Below, piece by piece: positions 1 through 8,123 of a stretch of 33,897 nt of DNA (the first letter of the stretch is position 1; every line of letters begins with the position of its first letter). The notes beneath the pieces are model-generated. The model was not told the DNA's origin. It ran no database searches and worked only from the letters and a program-made list of their open reading frames with translations. The DNA is from an uncultured Parabacteroides sp. (GTDB lineage Bacteria; Bacteroidota; Bacteroidia; Bacteroidales; Tannerellaceae). Where the stretch lies: contig CASFXH010000031.1 of NCBI GenBank assembly GCA_949298575.1, forward strand, positions 1 to 33,897. The letters run 5' to 3'. The position numbers and the translations under genes are program-made.

Positions 1-185
1 GTCTGAATACCTCCGGTCAGCGAACCCGCTCCGGTTTCGAAACCGATTACGTCATCCGCTTGCCAGCAGTGCAAAGACAAATGGAAGTCTTGCATCGTTG
101 CCATTACTTTTTCTACATCTACGCCTACAGCCTCGTAGCGTTCTTTCGCGATTTCATACGCCTTGTGAATGAGTTCTTCTTTCAT
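1..185 (-). CDS. rhaA: L-rhamnose isomerase, N-terminal part (cut by window edge)
   Basis: The reverse strand from 185 reads a start followed by MKEELIHKAYEIAKERYEAV and then a segment containing SLHCWQADDV and GFETGAGSLTGG, the characteristic N-terminus of L-rhamnose isomerase. The enzyme converts L-rhamnose to L-rhamnulose in the cytoplasm, the step before RhaB. Only 61 codons are in the window and the frame stays open to the edge; the family is about 420 residues long. It lies 35 bp downstream of rhaB on the same strand, so the two are probably co-transcribed. The upstream bases are A/T-rich with no clear Shine-Dalgarno site, which is common in Bacteroidetes. Confidence 0.9.
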   Translation of the reverse strand, partial: MKEELIHKAYEIAKERYEAVGVDVEKVMATMQDFHLSLHCWQADDVIGFETGAGSLTGGIQ

Positions 186-220
186 GGCATTTTACGTTTT
201 AAATTTTATTGAGCATTAAA

Positions 221-1678
221 TTATTGAATCATTTTCAAGTATTTCTGATAAGCGGCTTTCCAAACCTCGGTGTGTTGGGGCGCATAGGTCTTAAGCGGAA
301 TGCTTTTCCGGATAAGACGACGCATCTCACCAAAATCCGTTTCGCCCCGATCCGCGAGGATTTGCACGAACAGATTGCCGATGGCCGTCGCCTCCGCCGG
401 GCCCGCCACCACTGGAATGCCGATGGCGTTGGCCGTCCATTGGTTCAACAATTCGTTCCGGCTTCCACCGCCAATGATATGCAGGACCTCGATGGGGTGT
501 GGCGAAAGCTTTCGTAAGGAAGCGAAGACCTCCGCATAGCGCATCGCCAAACTCTCCAGGATGCAACGAACCAATTCACCTCGAGTTTCAATAGGCGACT
601 GTCCGCGCTCGGCCACATAGCCACGAATGGCCTTTTCCATGTCTTCCGGGTGGGCGAAGACAGGATCGTCGGGCGCGATAAAATGGCGGAAAGGCTCACA
701 TTGGTTTGCCTCGGCGATCAATTCCTCATACGAGACTCCGGGCCAATTCACCCGACAACGCTCCAAGAGCCACATGCCGCAAATATTTTTCAAAAGCCGA
801 ATAGTATGCCCCACACCACCTTCGTTCGTAAAGTTCAACGCCTCGGTCTCCGAAGTGATGATGGGCTCGGCGATTTCAATTCCCATAAGTGACCACGTGC
901 CGCTGCTCAAGTACGCGAAATTCTTGTCTTCGGCCGGAACCGCCGCGACCGCCGATGCCGTATCATGCTCGGCCACGGCGACCACCGGCACGGGACCTAA
1001 TCCCGTGAGGCGTCGTATTTCTTCTGTCAACACACCCATTTTTTCTCCCGGATATACAAAACGCCCGAAATACTCCGGAGAAAGATCCAGTTGAGCCAAG
1101 AGTTCCGGCTCCAATTGGCGCGCGTGGGCATTCAACAGCTGGGAAGTTGAGGCAATGGTATATTCACAGACCATCTGCCCCGTAAGCAAGTAAGACAAGG
1201 CATCTGGGATGAAAAGAAATTTCCGGGCCGCCCCGAACGCGCTGTCTTCGCGTCGACGAAGTGTATCGAGCTGGAAAAGGGTATTGAAATCCATCACTTG
1301 GATACCTGTCAATTCATACGTCCGGCTCCTGGAGACACGTTCGAAATAACGCGCCGGAGCTCCTTCCGTCTGTGAGTCGCGGTAAGCGTAAGGCTGGCGA
1401 AGGAATTCCCCATCGTCGCCCACGCATACGAAATCCACGCCCCATGTATCGATTCCGATAGAAGCGATTCTATTTCCCTCGCGGGCCACGGCGCGAAGCC
1501 CTTCCAAAATATTCCTGTAAAGCTCGTAAATATCCCAATAAAAATGTCCATTAATGGGAATAAGATAGTTGGGGAAACGATTGATCTCTCGAATGGTCAA
1601 TCCCTCGGGAGTCAAGGCCCCGAGAATGGTCCGCCCACTGGTGGCCCCGAGGTCGATCGCGAAAAAATTCTTTTCCAT
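221..1678 (-). CDS. rhaB: Rhamnulokinase (FGGY carbohydrate kinase)
   Basis: This 485-residue protein phosphorylates L-rhamnulose to L-rhamnulose-1-phosphate with ATP. The N-terminal FGGY lobe carries the phosphate-binding motif DLGATSGR (residues 9-16) followed by GIDTWGVDF, which matches the sugar-contacting region of RhaB. The C-terminal lobe has AEHDTASAV, the SSGTWSLMG segment and the adenosine motif GGGSRNELLNQ, then GPAEATAIGN. The length is normal for the family. The start at 1678 gives MEKNFFAIDLGA, the usual beginning. It is the first gene before rhaA on the minus strand and is divergent from the dicarboxylate transporter gene. No transporter or regulator of the rhamnose pathway is visible in the window. 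Confidence 0.95.
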   Translation of the reverse strand: MEKNFFAIDLGATSGRTILGALTPEGLTIREINRFPNYLIPINGHFYWDIYELYRNILEGLRAVAREGNRIASIGIDTWGVDFVCVGDDGEFLRQPYAYRDSQTEGAPARYFERVSRSRTYELTGIQVMDFNTLFQLDTLRRREDSAFGAARKFLFIPDALSYLLTGQMVCEYTIASTSQLLNAHARQLEPELLAQLDLSPEYFGRFVYPGEKMGVLTEEIRRLTGLGPVPVVAVAEHDTASAVAAVPAEDKNFAYLSSGTWSLMGIEIAEPIITSETEALNFTNEGGVGHTIRLLKNICGMWLLERCRVNWPGVSYEELIAEANQCEPFRHFIAPDDPVFAHPEDMEKAIRGYVAERGQSPIETRGELVRCILESLAMRYAEVFASLRKLSPHPIEVLHIIGGGSRNELLNQWTANAIGIPVVAGPAEATAIGNLFVQILADRGETDFGEMRRLIRKSIPLKTYAPQHTEVWKAAYQKYLKMIQ

Positions 1679-1706
1679 GGTCCGCTTTAGATTTAATTGT
1701 TCCTCG

Positions 1707-1714
1707 CGAACTTA
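1707..1714 (-). promoter_or_regulatory. Putative -7 element for rhaBA
   Basis: The reverse strand reads TAAGTTCG, one base from the Bacteroidetes -7 consensus TAnnTTTG, 29 bp upstream of the rhaB start. No convincing -33 TTTG is present at the expected spacing, so this rests on the -7 match and position only. Confidence 0.35.
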
Positions 1715-1801
1715 CTCAAAATTGCCGGGATTCTGATCGCTCACCTCAATTTTCTGTTTTTTCTTGTCGGGAATAATTCTTTCGTTTACCTCCCTTTTCC
1801 G

Positions 1802-1809
1802 TAATTTCG
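1802..1809 (+). promoter_or_regulatory. Putative -7 element for the dcu-ilvA pair
   Basis: TAATTTCG lies 29 bp before the ATG at 1839. A TTTC at 1780-1783 sits 18 bp upstream, close to the spacing expected for a Bacteroidetes -33 element. Because this signal lies between 1764 and 1839, it supports the ATG at 1839 over the longer open frame that begins at 1764. Confidence 0.45.
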
Positions 1810-1838
1810 CGGCCATATTCCAAAAAAGCAATCAGATC

Positions 1839-3152
1839 ATGTTGATTCAACTCGCGTTTGTTCTATTGGCCATTATCATTGGCGCCCGATTGGGGGGCAT
1901 TGGCCTTGGCGTGTTGGGGGGCTTGGGTTTAGGCATCCTCACCTTCGGTTTCGGACTTCAGCCCACGTCGCCTCCTATCGACGTGATGCTTATGATCGTC
2001 TCGGTCATCGCGGCCGCGAGCTGCATGCAGGCGGCGGGTGGATTGGATTTGATGGTGAAATGGGCCGAAAAATTATTGAGAAAAAATCCTCAGAAAATCA
2101 CGATCCTGAGCCCGCTCGTCACTTACCTTTTCACTTTTATCGCCGGGACCGGCCACGTGGCCTATTCCGTCTTGCCCGTTATAGCCGAAGTGGCGACAGA
2201 GACCAAGATCCGCCCCGAGCGTCCGCTGGCCATCGCCGTGATCGCCTCTCAACAAGCCATCACGGCCAGTCCCATCTCGGCGGCGACAGTCGCTTTGCTC
2301 AGCATGCTTTCGGCCTATGGCATTTCACTAATGGACATCTTGATCGTCTCCATTCCATGCACGTTGCTGGGAGTCCTGGCCGGGGCGATCTACTCGCTGC
2401 GGGTCGGGAAAGAACTGATAGACGATCCCGAATACCAAAAAAGATTGGCGGCGGGTGAATTCAAGCCGGGAGGACATTACGAGGCGAAAGGCGTGGAGAA
2501 CCATCGGAAAGCCGCCCTCTCCGTGGCGATTTTTGTCCTGGCGACCGTCGCGATCGTCCTCTTCGGATCGATGGAATCACTTCGCCCCGATTTCGACATG
2601 GGAAAAGAGCAAGTGCCGATGAAAATGTCGCACATTATCGAAATCCTGATGCTCTCGGCGGCCACGATCATCCTCCTCGCCACGAAAACGGACGGCATCA
2701 AGGCGGCCCAGTGTTCTGTCTTCTCGGCGGGCATGCAAGCGGTAGTCGCGATCTTCGGGATCGCCTGGATGGGCGACACGTTTATTGCCGGCAACATGGC
2801 GGAGTTGAAAGGAGCCATCGAGCACGTAGTCGCCGAGATGTCGTGGCTCTTCGGGCTGGCGCTTTTCGTGATGTCGATCCTTTTGTTTAGCCAAGCGGCG
2901 ACGATCAGGGCCTTGCTCCCCCTCGGAATCGCCTTGGGCATCTCGCCCCACCTCTTGATCGCCCTTTTCCCCGCCGTCAATGGCTATTTTTTCATCCCGA
3001 ATTACCCGACTGTCGTCGCGGCGATCAATTTCGACCGCACCGGGACGACCCATATCGGAAAATACGTCCTGAACCATTCCTTCATGATGCCGGGACTGAT
3101 CGCCACGGTCGTCTCCATCGCGCTGGGTCTGCTGTTCATCCAAATATCTTGA
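1839..3152 (+). CDS. dcuB: Anaerobic C4-dicarboxylate antiporter, DcuA/DcuB family
   Basis: This 437-residue inner-membrane protein consists almost entirely of hydrophobic segments. Family-typical stretches include SPPIDVMLMIVSVIAAASCM, FIAGTGHVAYSVLPVIAE, ASQQAITASPISAATVA, and near the C-terminus FPAVNGYFFIPNYPTVVAAI followed by DRTGTTHIGKYVLNHS. DcuA and DcuB exchange fumarate, malate or aspartate for succinate during anaerobic growth, which fits a fumarate-respiring anaerobe that excretes succinate. A central hydrophilic loop (about residues 190-225) separates two membrane bundles. I chose the start at 1839 because it begins directly with a membrane segment and follows a promoter-like element. 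The open frame extends upstream to 1764 but adds an atypical 25 residues. DcuA and DcuB cannot be told apart by eye. ilvA follows 33 bp downstream. Confidence 0.9.
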   Translation: MLIQLAFVLLAIIIGARLGGIGLGVLGGLGLGILTFGFGLQPTSPPIDVMLMIVSVIAAASCMQAAGGLDLMVKWAEKLLRKNPQKITILSPLVTYLFTFIAGTGHVAYSVLPVIAEVATETKIRPERPLAIAVIASQQAITASPISAATVALLSMLSAYGISLMDILIVSIPCTLLGVLAGAIYSLRVGKELIDDPEYQKRLAAGEFKPGGHYEAKGVENHRKAALSVAIFVLATVAIVLFGSMESLRPDFDMGKEQVPMKMSHIIEILMLSAATIILLATKTDGIKAAQCSVFSAGMQAVVAIFGIAWMGDTFIAGNMAELKGAIEHVVAEMSWLFGLALFVMSILLFSQAATIRALLPLGIALGISPHLLIALFPAVNGYFFIPNYPTVVAAINFDRTGTTHIGKYVLNHSFMMPGLIATVVSIALGLLFIQIS

Positions 3153-3185
3153 GTTTTCTTATATATATATATAAAGGAATAAGAC

Positions 3186-4385
3186 ATGTTGACGCTCGAC
3201 AAGATTTATCAAGCTTCCTACGCGCTCAAGCGCGTCATCCGGCGCACTGATCTCATCAGCGCTCCCCATATCAACCCCGCCAGCTCCATTTTCCTGAAGC
3301 CGGAGAACCTGCAAGTCACCGGGTCTTTTAAGGTACGCGGGGCGTGCTTCAAGATTTCACGCCTCACCGACGAGGAGAAGGCGCGAGGCGTCATCGCTTG
3401 CTCGGCCGGCAATCACGCGCAGGGCGTGGCCCTTTCAGCCACGGCGCACGGTATTCGATCCCTGATTTGCCTCCCCGACAACGCGCCCATCTCGAAAGTC
3501 GAGGCGACGAAAGGTTACGGCGCCGATATTTGCCTCGTGGAAGGCGTTTATGACGACGCCTACAACCGGGCCTTGGCTCTCCGCGAGGAGAAGGGCTACA
3601 CGTTCATCCATCCGTTCGACGACGAGGACGTGATCGCCGGGCAGGGCACGATCGGCCTCGAGCTGCTCGAGCAACTGCCCGACGTGGAAGCGGTCATCGT
3701 TCCGATCGGCGGCGGAGGGCTCATCTCGGGCGTGGCCTTCGCGATCAAGAACATGAACCCCGACATTCGCGTCTATGGCGTACAAGCGCAGGGCGCCCCG
3801 AGCATGCTCAACTCCATCGAGCGCGGCAAGATCGACCGACTGGAGAGCGTCCGCACCATCGCCGATGGCATCGCCGTGAAAGAGCCGGGCCTCCACACGT
3901 TCGACCTTTGCCAGAAATACGTGGACGAGATTGTCGCCGTGAATGATGACGAAATCTCCACGGCCATCCTCGCCCTCATCGAGCAGCACAAGCTCATCGC
4001 CGAAGGGGCGGGAGCGGTCGCCGTCGCCGCCGCCATGTTCAACAAAGTGCCCATCGCCGGGAAGAAAACCATTTGCCTGATCTCCGGAGGCAACATCGAC
4101 GTCAACATCCTCTCGCGCGTCATCGGGAGAGGCCTGCAAAAGTCCGGGCGCTCGTGTTCGATGACGATCGAGCTCGTCGACAAGCCGGGGCAGCTCCAAA
4201 ACGTCTCGAGAATCATCGCCTCGACGGGCGCCAACGTCGTCTCGGTCTACCATGAGCGCGTCAGCCACACGGCCGACATTAACGGGTGCTACCTTCACCT
4301 CGAAATGGAAACGCGCAACCAACAACAGATAAATGAAATCCGTCAGCGCCTCGCCGTGGCGGGCTACAAGATCGTCGAGGGCTGA
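3186..4385 (+). CDS. ilvA: Threonine ammonia-lyase (threonine dehydratase) with C-terminal ACT-like domain
   Basis: This 399-residue PLP enzyme deaminates L-threonine to 2-oxobutanoate and ammonia, the first committed step toward isoleucine. The PLP lysine is K49 in TGSFKVRGA. SAGNHAQGVA and the phosphate-binding glycine loop PIGGGGLISG follow. From about residue 320 a single ACT-like module is visible (MTIELVDKPGQLQNV, then GANVVSVYHERV), so this is the roughly 400-residue class and not the 500-residue E. coli IlvA with two regulatory modules. AAAGGAAT lies just before the ATG. It is 33 bp downstream of the Dcu transporter and probably co-transcribed. Whether its role is biosynthetic or catabolic cannot be decided from sequence alone. 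Confidence 0.93.
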   Translation: MLTLDKIYQASYALKRVIRRTDLISAPHINPASSIFLKPENLQVTGSFKVRGACFKISRLTDEEKARGVIACSAGNHAQGVALSATAHGIRSLICLPDNAPISKVEATKGYGADICLVEGVYDDAYNRALALREEKGYTFIHPFDDEDVIAGQGTIGLELLEQLPDVEAVIVPIGGGGLISGVAFAIKNMNPDIRVYGVQAQGAPSMLNSIERGKIDRLESVRTIADGIAVKEPGLHTFDLCQKYVDEIVAVNDDEISTAILALIEQHKLIAEGAGAVAVAAAMFNKVPIAGKKTICLISGGNIDVNILSRVIGRGLQKSGRSCSMTIELVDKPGQLQNVSRIIASTGANVVSVYHERVSHTADINGCYLHLEMETRNQQQINEIRQRLAVAGYKIVEG

Positions 4386-4406
4386 GGCGGGCGGTAACGA
4401 GCGGTC

Positions 4407-4436
4407 GGCGCCTCGTCAATCACCCGTCGAGGCGCC
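4407..4436. repeat. GC-rich inverted repeat between convergent genes
   Basis: A perfect 9 bp inverted repeat (GGCGCCTCG at 4407-4415, CGAGGCGCC at 4428-4436) lies where ilvA and the M15-like gene converge, overlapping the last codons of the latter. It could act as a transcription-stopping hairpin for ilvA, but neither strand has a T-tract after it, so I do not call it an intrinsic terminator. Confidence 0.5.
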
Positions 4437-5081
4437 TCGCGCGGTGATATGGAAACAGCCTTGACGCCGTTCGTGCTTTACATAACAGCGATCCGCTTTT
4501 TTTAAGTCGCGAAGCACCATGGCCAAGACCATTTTCAAGCGATCCTTGTCAATATTGAGCGTGTCATCCTCGTCCACTTTCGTGAAACGGGCCCACGAGA
4601 CGTCGAACGTCGTCCCATAAAGATGAGCCGAGTTGGCCGACGAGTTCGTGTTGCGCTTACGAAGTTTTCTCACGTCGTCGGACGTGCGCGTGACGCTGGT
4701 GACTTTTATCTTATAAATCGAAGCGTTGCGCGCCCGGAGCGTGTCCTGGAAAGCCCGCCCGATGTCCGTCAGCAAGTCGGCCGCCTCGGGGACAAGGTAA
4801 GGGATGGAATGCGTCAGCTCCTCCACCTCGTAATCGTCGTTCGTCTGGATTTCCATCATCTCGCGCGTCGCGTGAGCCGCCTCCTCGCGCGAGGCGACGG
4901 GTTCGATCCCCAGGCGCTTGGCCTCTTTCAGGTGGACGACGTTCAAATCATTGAAATCCCGGTTGTAACTGCCGTCGTACCATATCCGTTTCAATTCGCC
5001 GCGCTTTTCCTGGCAAGCGGGCAAGAAGGTCAGCGCCACCAACGCGAGCAGCGCCCAGCTCATGTTTCGTTTTATTTTCAT
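4416..5081 (-). CDS. Lipoprotein with peptidase M15-like (D-Ala-D-Ala carboxypeptidase-like) signature; DUF5715-type
   Basis: This is a 221-residue protein with a lipoprotein signal: basic N-terminus, hydrophobic stretch, and lipobox LPAC with Cys23. The core carries SAHLYGTTFDVSW (residues 151-163), which fits the SxHxxGxxxD zinc-binding pattern of M15 peptidases (S151, H153, G156, D160). Near the C-terminus, GCFHIT (H211) could supply the third zinc ligand. VTRTSDDVRKL before the first motif is also typical of this group. The likely place of action is the periplasmic face of an envelope membrane, with peptidoglycan stem peptides as substrate, but no activity can be shown from sequence. It is convergent with ilvA and divergent from the TerB/J-domain gene. 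Confidence 0.7.
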   Translation of the reverse strand: MKIKRNMSWALLALVALTFLPACQEKRGELKRIWYDGSYNRDFNDLNVVHLKEAKRLGIEPVASREEAAHATREMMEIQTNDDYEVEELTHSIPYLVPEAADLLTDIGRAFQDTLRARNASIYKIKVTSVTRTSDDVRKLRKRNTNSSANSAHLYGTTFDVSWARFTKVDEDDTLNIDKDRLKMVLAMVLRDLKKADRCYVKHERRQGCFHITARGASTGD

Positions 5082-5104
5082 CTCAAGATTTTTAATTTAG
5101 GCGG

Positions 5105-5112
5105 CAAACTTA
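5105..5112 (-). promoter_or_regulatory. Putative -7 element for the M15-like lipoprotein gene
   Basis: The reverse strand reads TAAGTTTG, an exact match to TAnnTTTG, 24 bp before the start at 5081. No clear -33 element is visible. Confidence 0.5.
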
Positions 5113-5133
5113 GCGAAATCCATTCATGTTTCG

Positions 5134-5141
5134 TACATTCG
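5134..5141 (+). promoter_or_regulatory. Putative -7 element for the TerB/J-domain gene
   Basis: TACATTCG, one base from TAnnTTTG, lies 34 bp before the ATG at 5176 in the 94 bp divergent gap. No clear -33 element is present. Confidence 0.35.
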
Positions 5142-5175
5142 CGAGTACAAATTCATCAAAAAAAAAATCGACATT

Positions 5176-5985
5176 ATGGCTTTAGGTAAATGGATCGGAG
5201 GAATCGTGGGCTTCATGACGCTAGGCCCCTTGGGAGCGCTCGCCGGACTCGTGCTCGGCTCCCTTTTCGACAATATCGACGACGCGCGGAAGCGACTTCT
5301 CGGCGGGCCGGCCGACGCGCGAGATCCATATGGCCGCCCCGCGGCTGATCCCGACCCCTATCGCGGGCAACGCGACAGCTTCCTGTTCTCGCTCCTCGTC
5401 ATGGCTTCCTACATCATAAAAGCCGACGGGCGGGTAATGCACAGCGAGATGGAGTTCGTTCGAGGCTTCTTGCGGGCGAATTTCGGGGAAATAGCCGTTC
5501 AACAGGGGCAACAAATCCTCATGCGCCTCTTCGAAGAACAAAAAAAGATGAACGCGAGCGACCCGATGGCTTTCCGGCGGACCATCCGCGACTGCGGCCG
5601 GCAGATCGCCGACAATTTAAGTTATGAGGAGCGCCTCCAACTCCTCGCGTTTCTCGCGCGGATCGCGAAAGCCGACGGCCGCGTCAGCCCCGAGGAGATC
5701 GAAGCCCTGAAAGAGGTCGCCGTGGCCATGGGAATGACGATCGCGGAGGTAGAATCGCTCTTGAACCTGAAAAGCGACTCGCTCGAGGACGCCTACAAGG
5801 TCCTTGAGGTCTCGCCAAGCGCGACCGACGATGAAATCCGCGCCGCCTACCGTCGCCTCGCCTTGAAACACCATCCTGACAAGGTCGCGGCCCTGGGACC
5901 GGATATCCTGAAGGCGGCCAATGAGAAATTCCAACAAATCAACGCCGCGAAAGAGCGCGTCTTCAAGGCTCGCGGCATGAAATGA
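5176..5985 (+). CDS. TerB- and J-domain protein, DjlA-like co-chaperone
   Basis: This 269-residue protein has three parts. The first is a glycine-rich hydrophobic N-terminus (residues 7-31) that can form a membrane anchor. The second is an alpha-helical TerB-like region (about 68-195) with the repeated KADGRV motif at 82-87 and 165-170. The third is a C-terminal J domain (about 205-265) with the HPD tripeptide at 233-235 in KHHPDK. This matches the architecture of DjlA, an inner-membrane co-chaperone that stimulates DnaK ATPase through HPD. The client is unknown. The AlkZ-related gene follows after 16 bp on the same strand, so the two are probably transcribed together. Confidence 0.85.
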   Translation: MALGKWIGGIVGFMTLGPLGALAGLVLGSLFDNIDDARKRLLGGPADARDPYGRPAADPDPYRGQRDSFLFSLLVMASYIIKADGRVMHSEMEFVRGFLRANFGEIAVQQGQQILMRLFEEQKKMNASDPMAFRRTIRDCGRQIADNLSYEERLQLLAFLARIAKADGRVSPEEIEALKEVAVAMGMTIAEVESLLNLKSDSLEDAYKVLEVSPSATDDEIRAAYRRLALKHHPDKVAALGPDILKAANEKFQQINAAKERVFKARGMK

Positions 5986-6001
5986 AAAACGACCGTTCGC
6001 C

Positions 6002-6730
6002 ATGATCCAGAAAATCTATCAAGCGGAAGATTTGGAGGCGGCTGTCCTCGAGCGGGGATTCCTCCCGTTTTTCAAGAACCCGATCGCCGGCTTCTCGGTC
6101 GAGGAAATGACGCCGGAAGAACTTTGGTTCGCGGAAAACGTCGACGGGCCTTGGGAATGGAAAGGGCCGGTCGTCCGCGGCTGGAAATGCGCCTACGGGA
6201 AACTTTTCCATGGGAAAACCGGCTACGTCAGCCTCGAGTGGTTTCCCGACCTGGCCAATTACCGCCGCTCGCGCTATCGTTTTGAAGACGCCCCGATCGA
6301 CGAGGAGGGTCGATGCCGCGAGCGAGAGGTCTACGAGACGATTGTCGCCCATGAGTCGCTTCTTTCTAAGGAAATCAAGCGCCTCTGCGGCTTTCAATCC
6401 TCCCGGAAAAAGCCAGCCGACCCGCTCGACATCCTTTCCGCCGGCCGCCCGCGCCGAAAATCCGCCGAAAGTCTCGACACGGCCCTCGCGAGGCTCCAAA
6501 TGGCCACCCTCCTCGTCATCGCCGACTTCGAATATCCCCTCGACAAGCACGGGCAGCCTTACGGATGGGGCCTCGCCCGCTATGTCACCCCCGAAGCCCT
6601 TTACGGCCCTGAAATCCTCTCGCCAGCCTCCCATCGCACCCCCGCCGAATCCCGCGAGCGCCTCCTCGCCCACTTGCGAGCCCTCCTCCCCCACGCGACC
6701 GAATCCCAGCTCGCGACCCTCCTCGACTGA
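6002..6730 (+). CDS. AlkZ-related / winged-helix-like protein of unknown function
   Basis: This is a 242-residue soluble protein with no signal peptide or membrane segment. I recognise the N-terminal block GFLPFFKNPIAGFSVEEMTP and GPWEWKGPV, followed by SLEWFPDLANYRRSRY, as shared with proteins annotated as AlkZ-related in Bacteroidales. AlkZ proteins are winged-helix DNA glycosylases acting on alkylated or crosslinked DNA, but I cannot identify the catalytic QxQ/QxD motif here, so no activity is claimed. The C-terminal part (about 155-242) is helical, with LQMATLLVIADFEYP and a block resembling an alternate winged-helix segment. It starts 16 bp after the TerB/J-domain gene. Downstream is a 376 bp gap. 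GC content is high at the 3' end. Confidence 0.6.
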   Translation: MIQKIYQAEDLEAAVLERGFLPFFKNPIAGFSVEEMTPEELWFAENVDGPWEWKGPVVRGWKCAYGKLFHGKTGYVSLEWFPDLANYRRSRYRFEDAPIDEEGRCREREVYETIVAHESLLSKEIKRLCGFQSSRKKPADPLDILSAGRPRRKSAESLDTALARLQMATLLVIADFEYPLDKHGQPYGWGLARYVTPEALYGPEILSPASHRTPAESRERLLAHLRALLPHATESQLATLLD

Positions 6731-6981
6731 TCCCCTCCAAAAGGTATCCACTCCCAAAAACACCTTTCCCCAAACCCAAATAATGATATTTAGACCCAAA
6801 AACACGAATCAAAAATCCCATCCCTCCTCTTTATCACCCTAAAAACTATTCAAAAAACCATGCATTCATCTTTTGACCCCTAAATACGAAATCAAAATCA
6901 CAGAAATAGTTATTAGCCGGCTAAAGATCATTCCACGAATAGCGAGAATAATTGGAAGAAAATGACATGAAAAATGGATCC

Positions 6982-7024
6982 GGAGGGAAATAATCCGGAC
7001 CATCCGGCTTTCCAGATTCCCTCC
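6982..7024. repeat. Inverted repeat upstream of phoH
   Basis: GGAGGGAA (6982-6989) and TTCCCTCC (7017-7024) are perfect 8 bp arms. The loop holds ATCCGGA and ATCCGGC as a short direct repeat. It lies upstream of the likely phoH promoter, so it is more likely an operator or the end of an upstream transcript than a phoH leader. There is no T-tract. Confidence 0.4.
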
Positions 7025-7070
7025 ATGCGCAAGAAAAAGAAAAGTTCGAATCGGGGTGAAATTTTTTCAC

Positions 7071-7078
7071 TAATTTCG
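7071..7078 (+). promoter_or_regulatory. Putative -7 element for the phoH operon
   Basis: TAATTTCG, identical to the element before the Dcu gene, lies 28 bp upstream of the phoH ATG. A TTCG at 7045-7048 is 22 bp further upstream, slightly long for a -33 element. Confidence 0.45.
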
Positions 7079-7106
7079 CGAGAGAAAAATCAGTGAGAAC
7101 GAGCGG

Positions 7107-8123
7107 ATGATAGAAAGAATTTATATCCTTGAGAACGTGGACCCTGTAATTTTTTATGGGGTCAATAACTCGAACATGCAATTGATCAAGAACCTTTTCC
7201 CGAAACTCCGGATCGTGGCCCGAGGCAACGTGATGAAAGTGATCGGCGAAGAGGAGGAATCGGAGCTTTTCCTGCGGAAAATCCGGGAGATCGAGAAATA
7301 TTGCGAAGAGTTCAACGCGTTAGGCGAGGACGTGATCCTGGACATCGTGAAAGGCGAGGCGCCCTCCGTCGTGAAGCAGGAGAACCTGATCATCCACGGC
7401 ATGAACGGCAAGGCGATCGTGGCCCGCACCGAAAACCAGCAACGCCTGGTGAAGGCCTTCGAGGAAAACGATCTGGTCTTCGCCACCGGACCGGCGGGCT
7501 CGGGAAAAACCTTTGTCGCGATCGCACTAGCCGTCAGATCCCTGAAGAACAAGGAAATCCGGAAGATCATCCTCAGCCGGCCGGCGGTCGAGGCGGGTGA
7601 AAAGCTCGGTTTCCTGCCCGGCGAGATGAAAGACAAGCTCGACCCCTATCTCCAACCCCTCTACGACGCGTTGCAAGAGATGATCCCGACGATGAAACTG
7701 AAGGAATACATGGAAAGCAACGTGATCCAGATCGCCCCCTTGGCTTTCATGCGCGGCCGCACGCTCAACGACGCGGTCATCATCCTCGACGAGGCGCAAA
7801 ACACGACGACGCACCAGATCAAGATGTTCCTGACCCGCTTGGGCATGAACGCCAAGATGATCGTCACGGGCGACATCACCCAGATCGACTTGCCGCCCAC
7901 GGCGACCTCCGGCCTGATCCAGGCGATGCGCATCCTGCGAGACGTGAGAGGGATCGGCCGCGTCCAATTCGAGAAAAAAGACATCGTTCGCCACAAGCTG
8001 GTGCAACGCATCGTCGAGGCCTACGAGCGATTCGACGAGCGGACCCGCGAGGAGCGGGAAGCGGCCAAGCGAGAGGCGAACCCCACCACAGAACAATCCA
8101 TAAACAGCAACAATCATGAATAA
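7107..8123 (+). CDS. phoH: PhoH family ATPase
   Basis: This is a 338-residue cytoplasmic P-loop NTPase. An N-terminal region of about 100 residues (KH-like, with [15 protein letters not shown]) precedes Walker A GPAGSGKT (128-135), the PhoH signature [17 protein letters not shown], and Walker B IILDEAQN (225-232). [10 protein letters not shown] follows, then a charged Glu/Arg-rich tail. Members of the family are ATPases related to the RNA helicase superfamily 1 core and are linked to phosphate stress and RNA metabolism; the precise role is unsettled. The 3' end overlaps the purC start by 8 bp (CATGAATAA holds both signals), so translation is probably coupled. This is the first gene of a five-gene plus-strand operon. 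Confidence 0.93.
   Translation: MIERIYILENVDPVIFYGVNNSNMQLIKNLFPKLRIVARGNVMKVIGEEEESELFLRKIREIEKYCEEFNALGEDVILDIVKGEAPSVVKQENLIIHGMNGKAIVARTENQQRLVKAFEENDLVFATGPAGSGKTFVAIALAVRSLKNKEIRKIILSRPAVEAGEKLGFLPGEMKDKLDPYLQPLYDALQEMIPTMKLKEYMESNVIQIAPLAFMRGRTLNDAVIILDEAQNTTTHQIKMFLTRLGMNAKMIVTGDITQIDLPPTATSGLIQAMRILRDVRGIGRVQFEKKDIVRHKLVQRIVEAYERFDERTREEREAAKREANPTTEQSINSNNHE

Larger units (their letters stand above)
6731..7106. other. Intergenic region upstream of phoH
   Basis: No gene is supported in these 376 bp. The first half is A/C-rich and contains the short repeated string CCCAAAAACAC (near 6754 and 6795). A perfect 12 bp palindrome TTAGCCGGCTAA lies at 6913-6924. A hairpin-forming segment at 6982-7024 and a promoter-like element at 7071-7078 are listed separately. 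A reverse-strand frame of 86 codons (6921-7181) overlaps the phoH start and has no recognisable content. Confidence 0.7.

Noticed and set aside
1764-1838. N-terminal extension of the Dcu transporter
   Set aside because: The 25 extra residues overlap a promoter-like element and are not membrane-like; the ATG at 1839 begins with the expected first membrane segment.
6921-7181. 86-codon minus-strand gene upstream of phoH
   Set aside because: It overlaps the phoH start and promoter-like element, and has no family features or ribosome-binding site.
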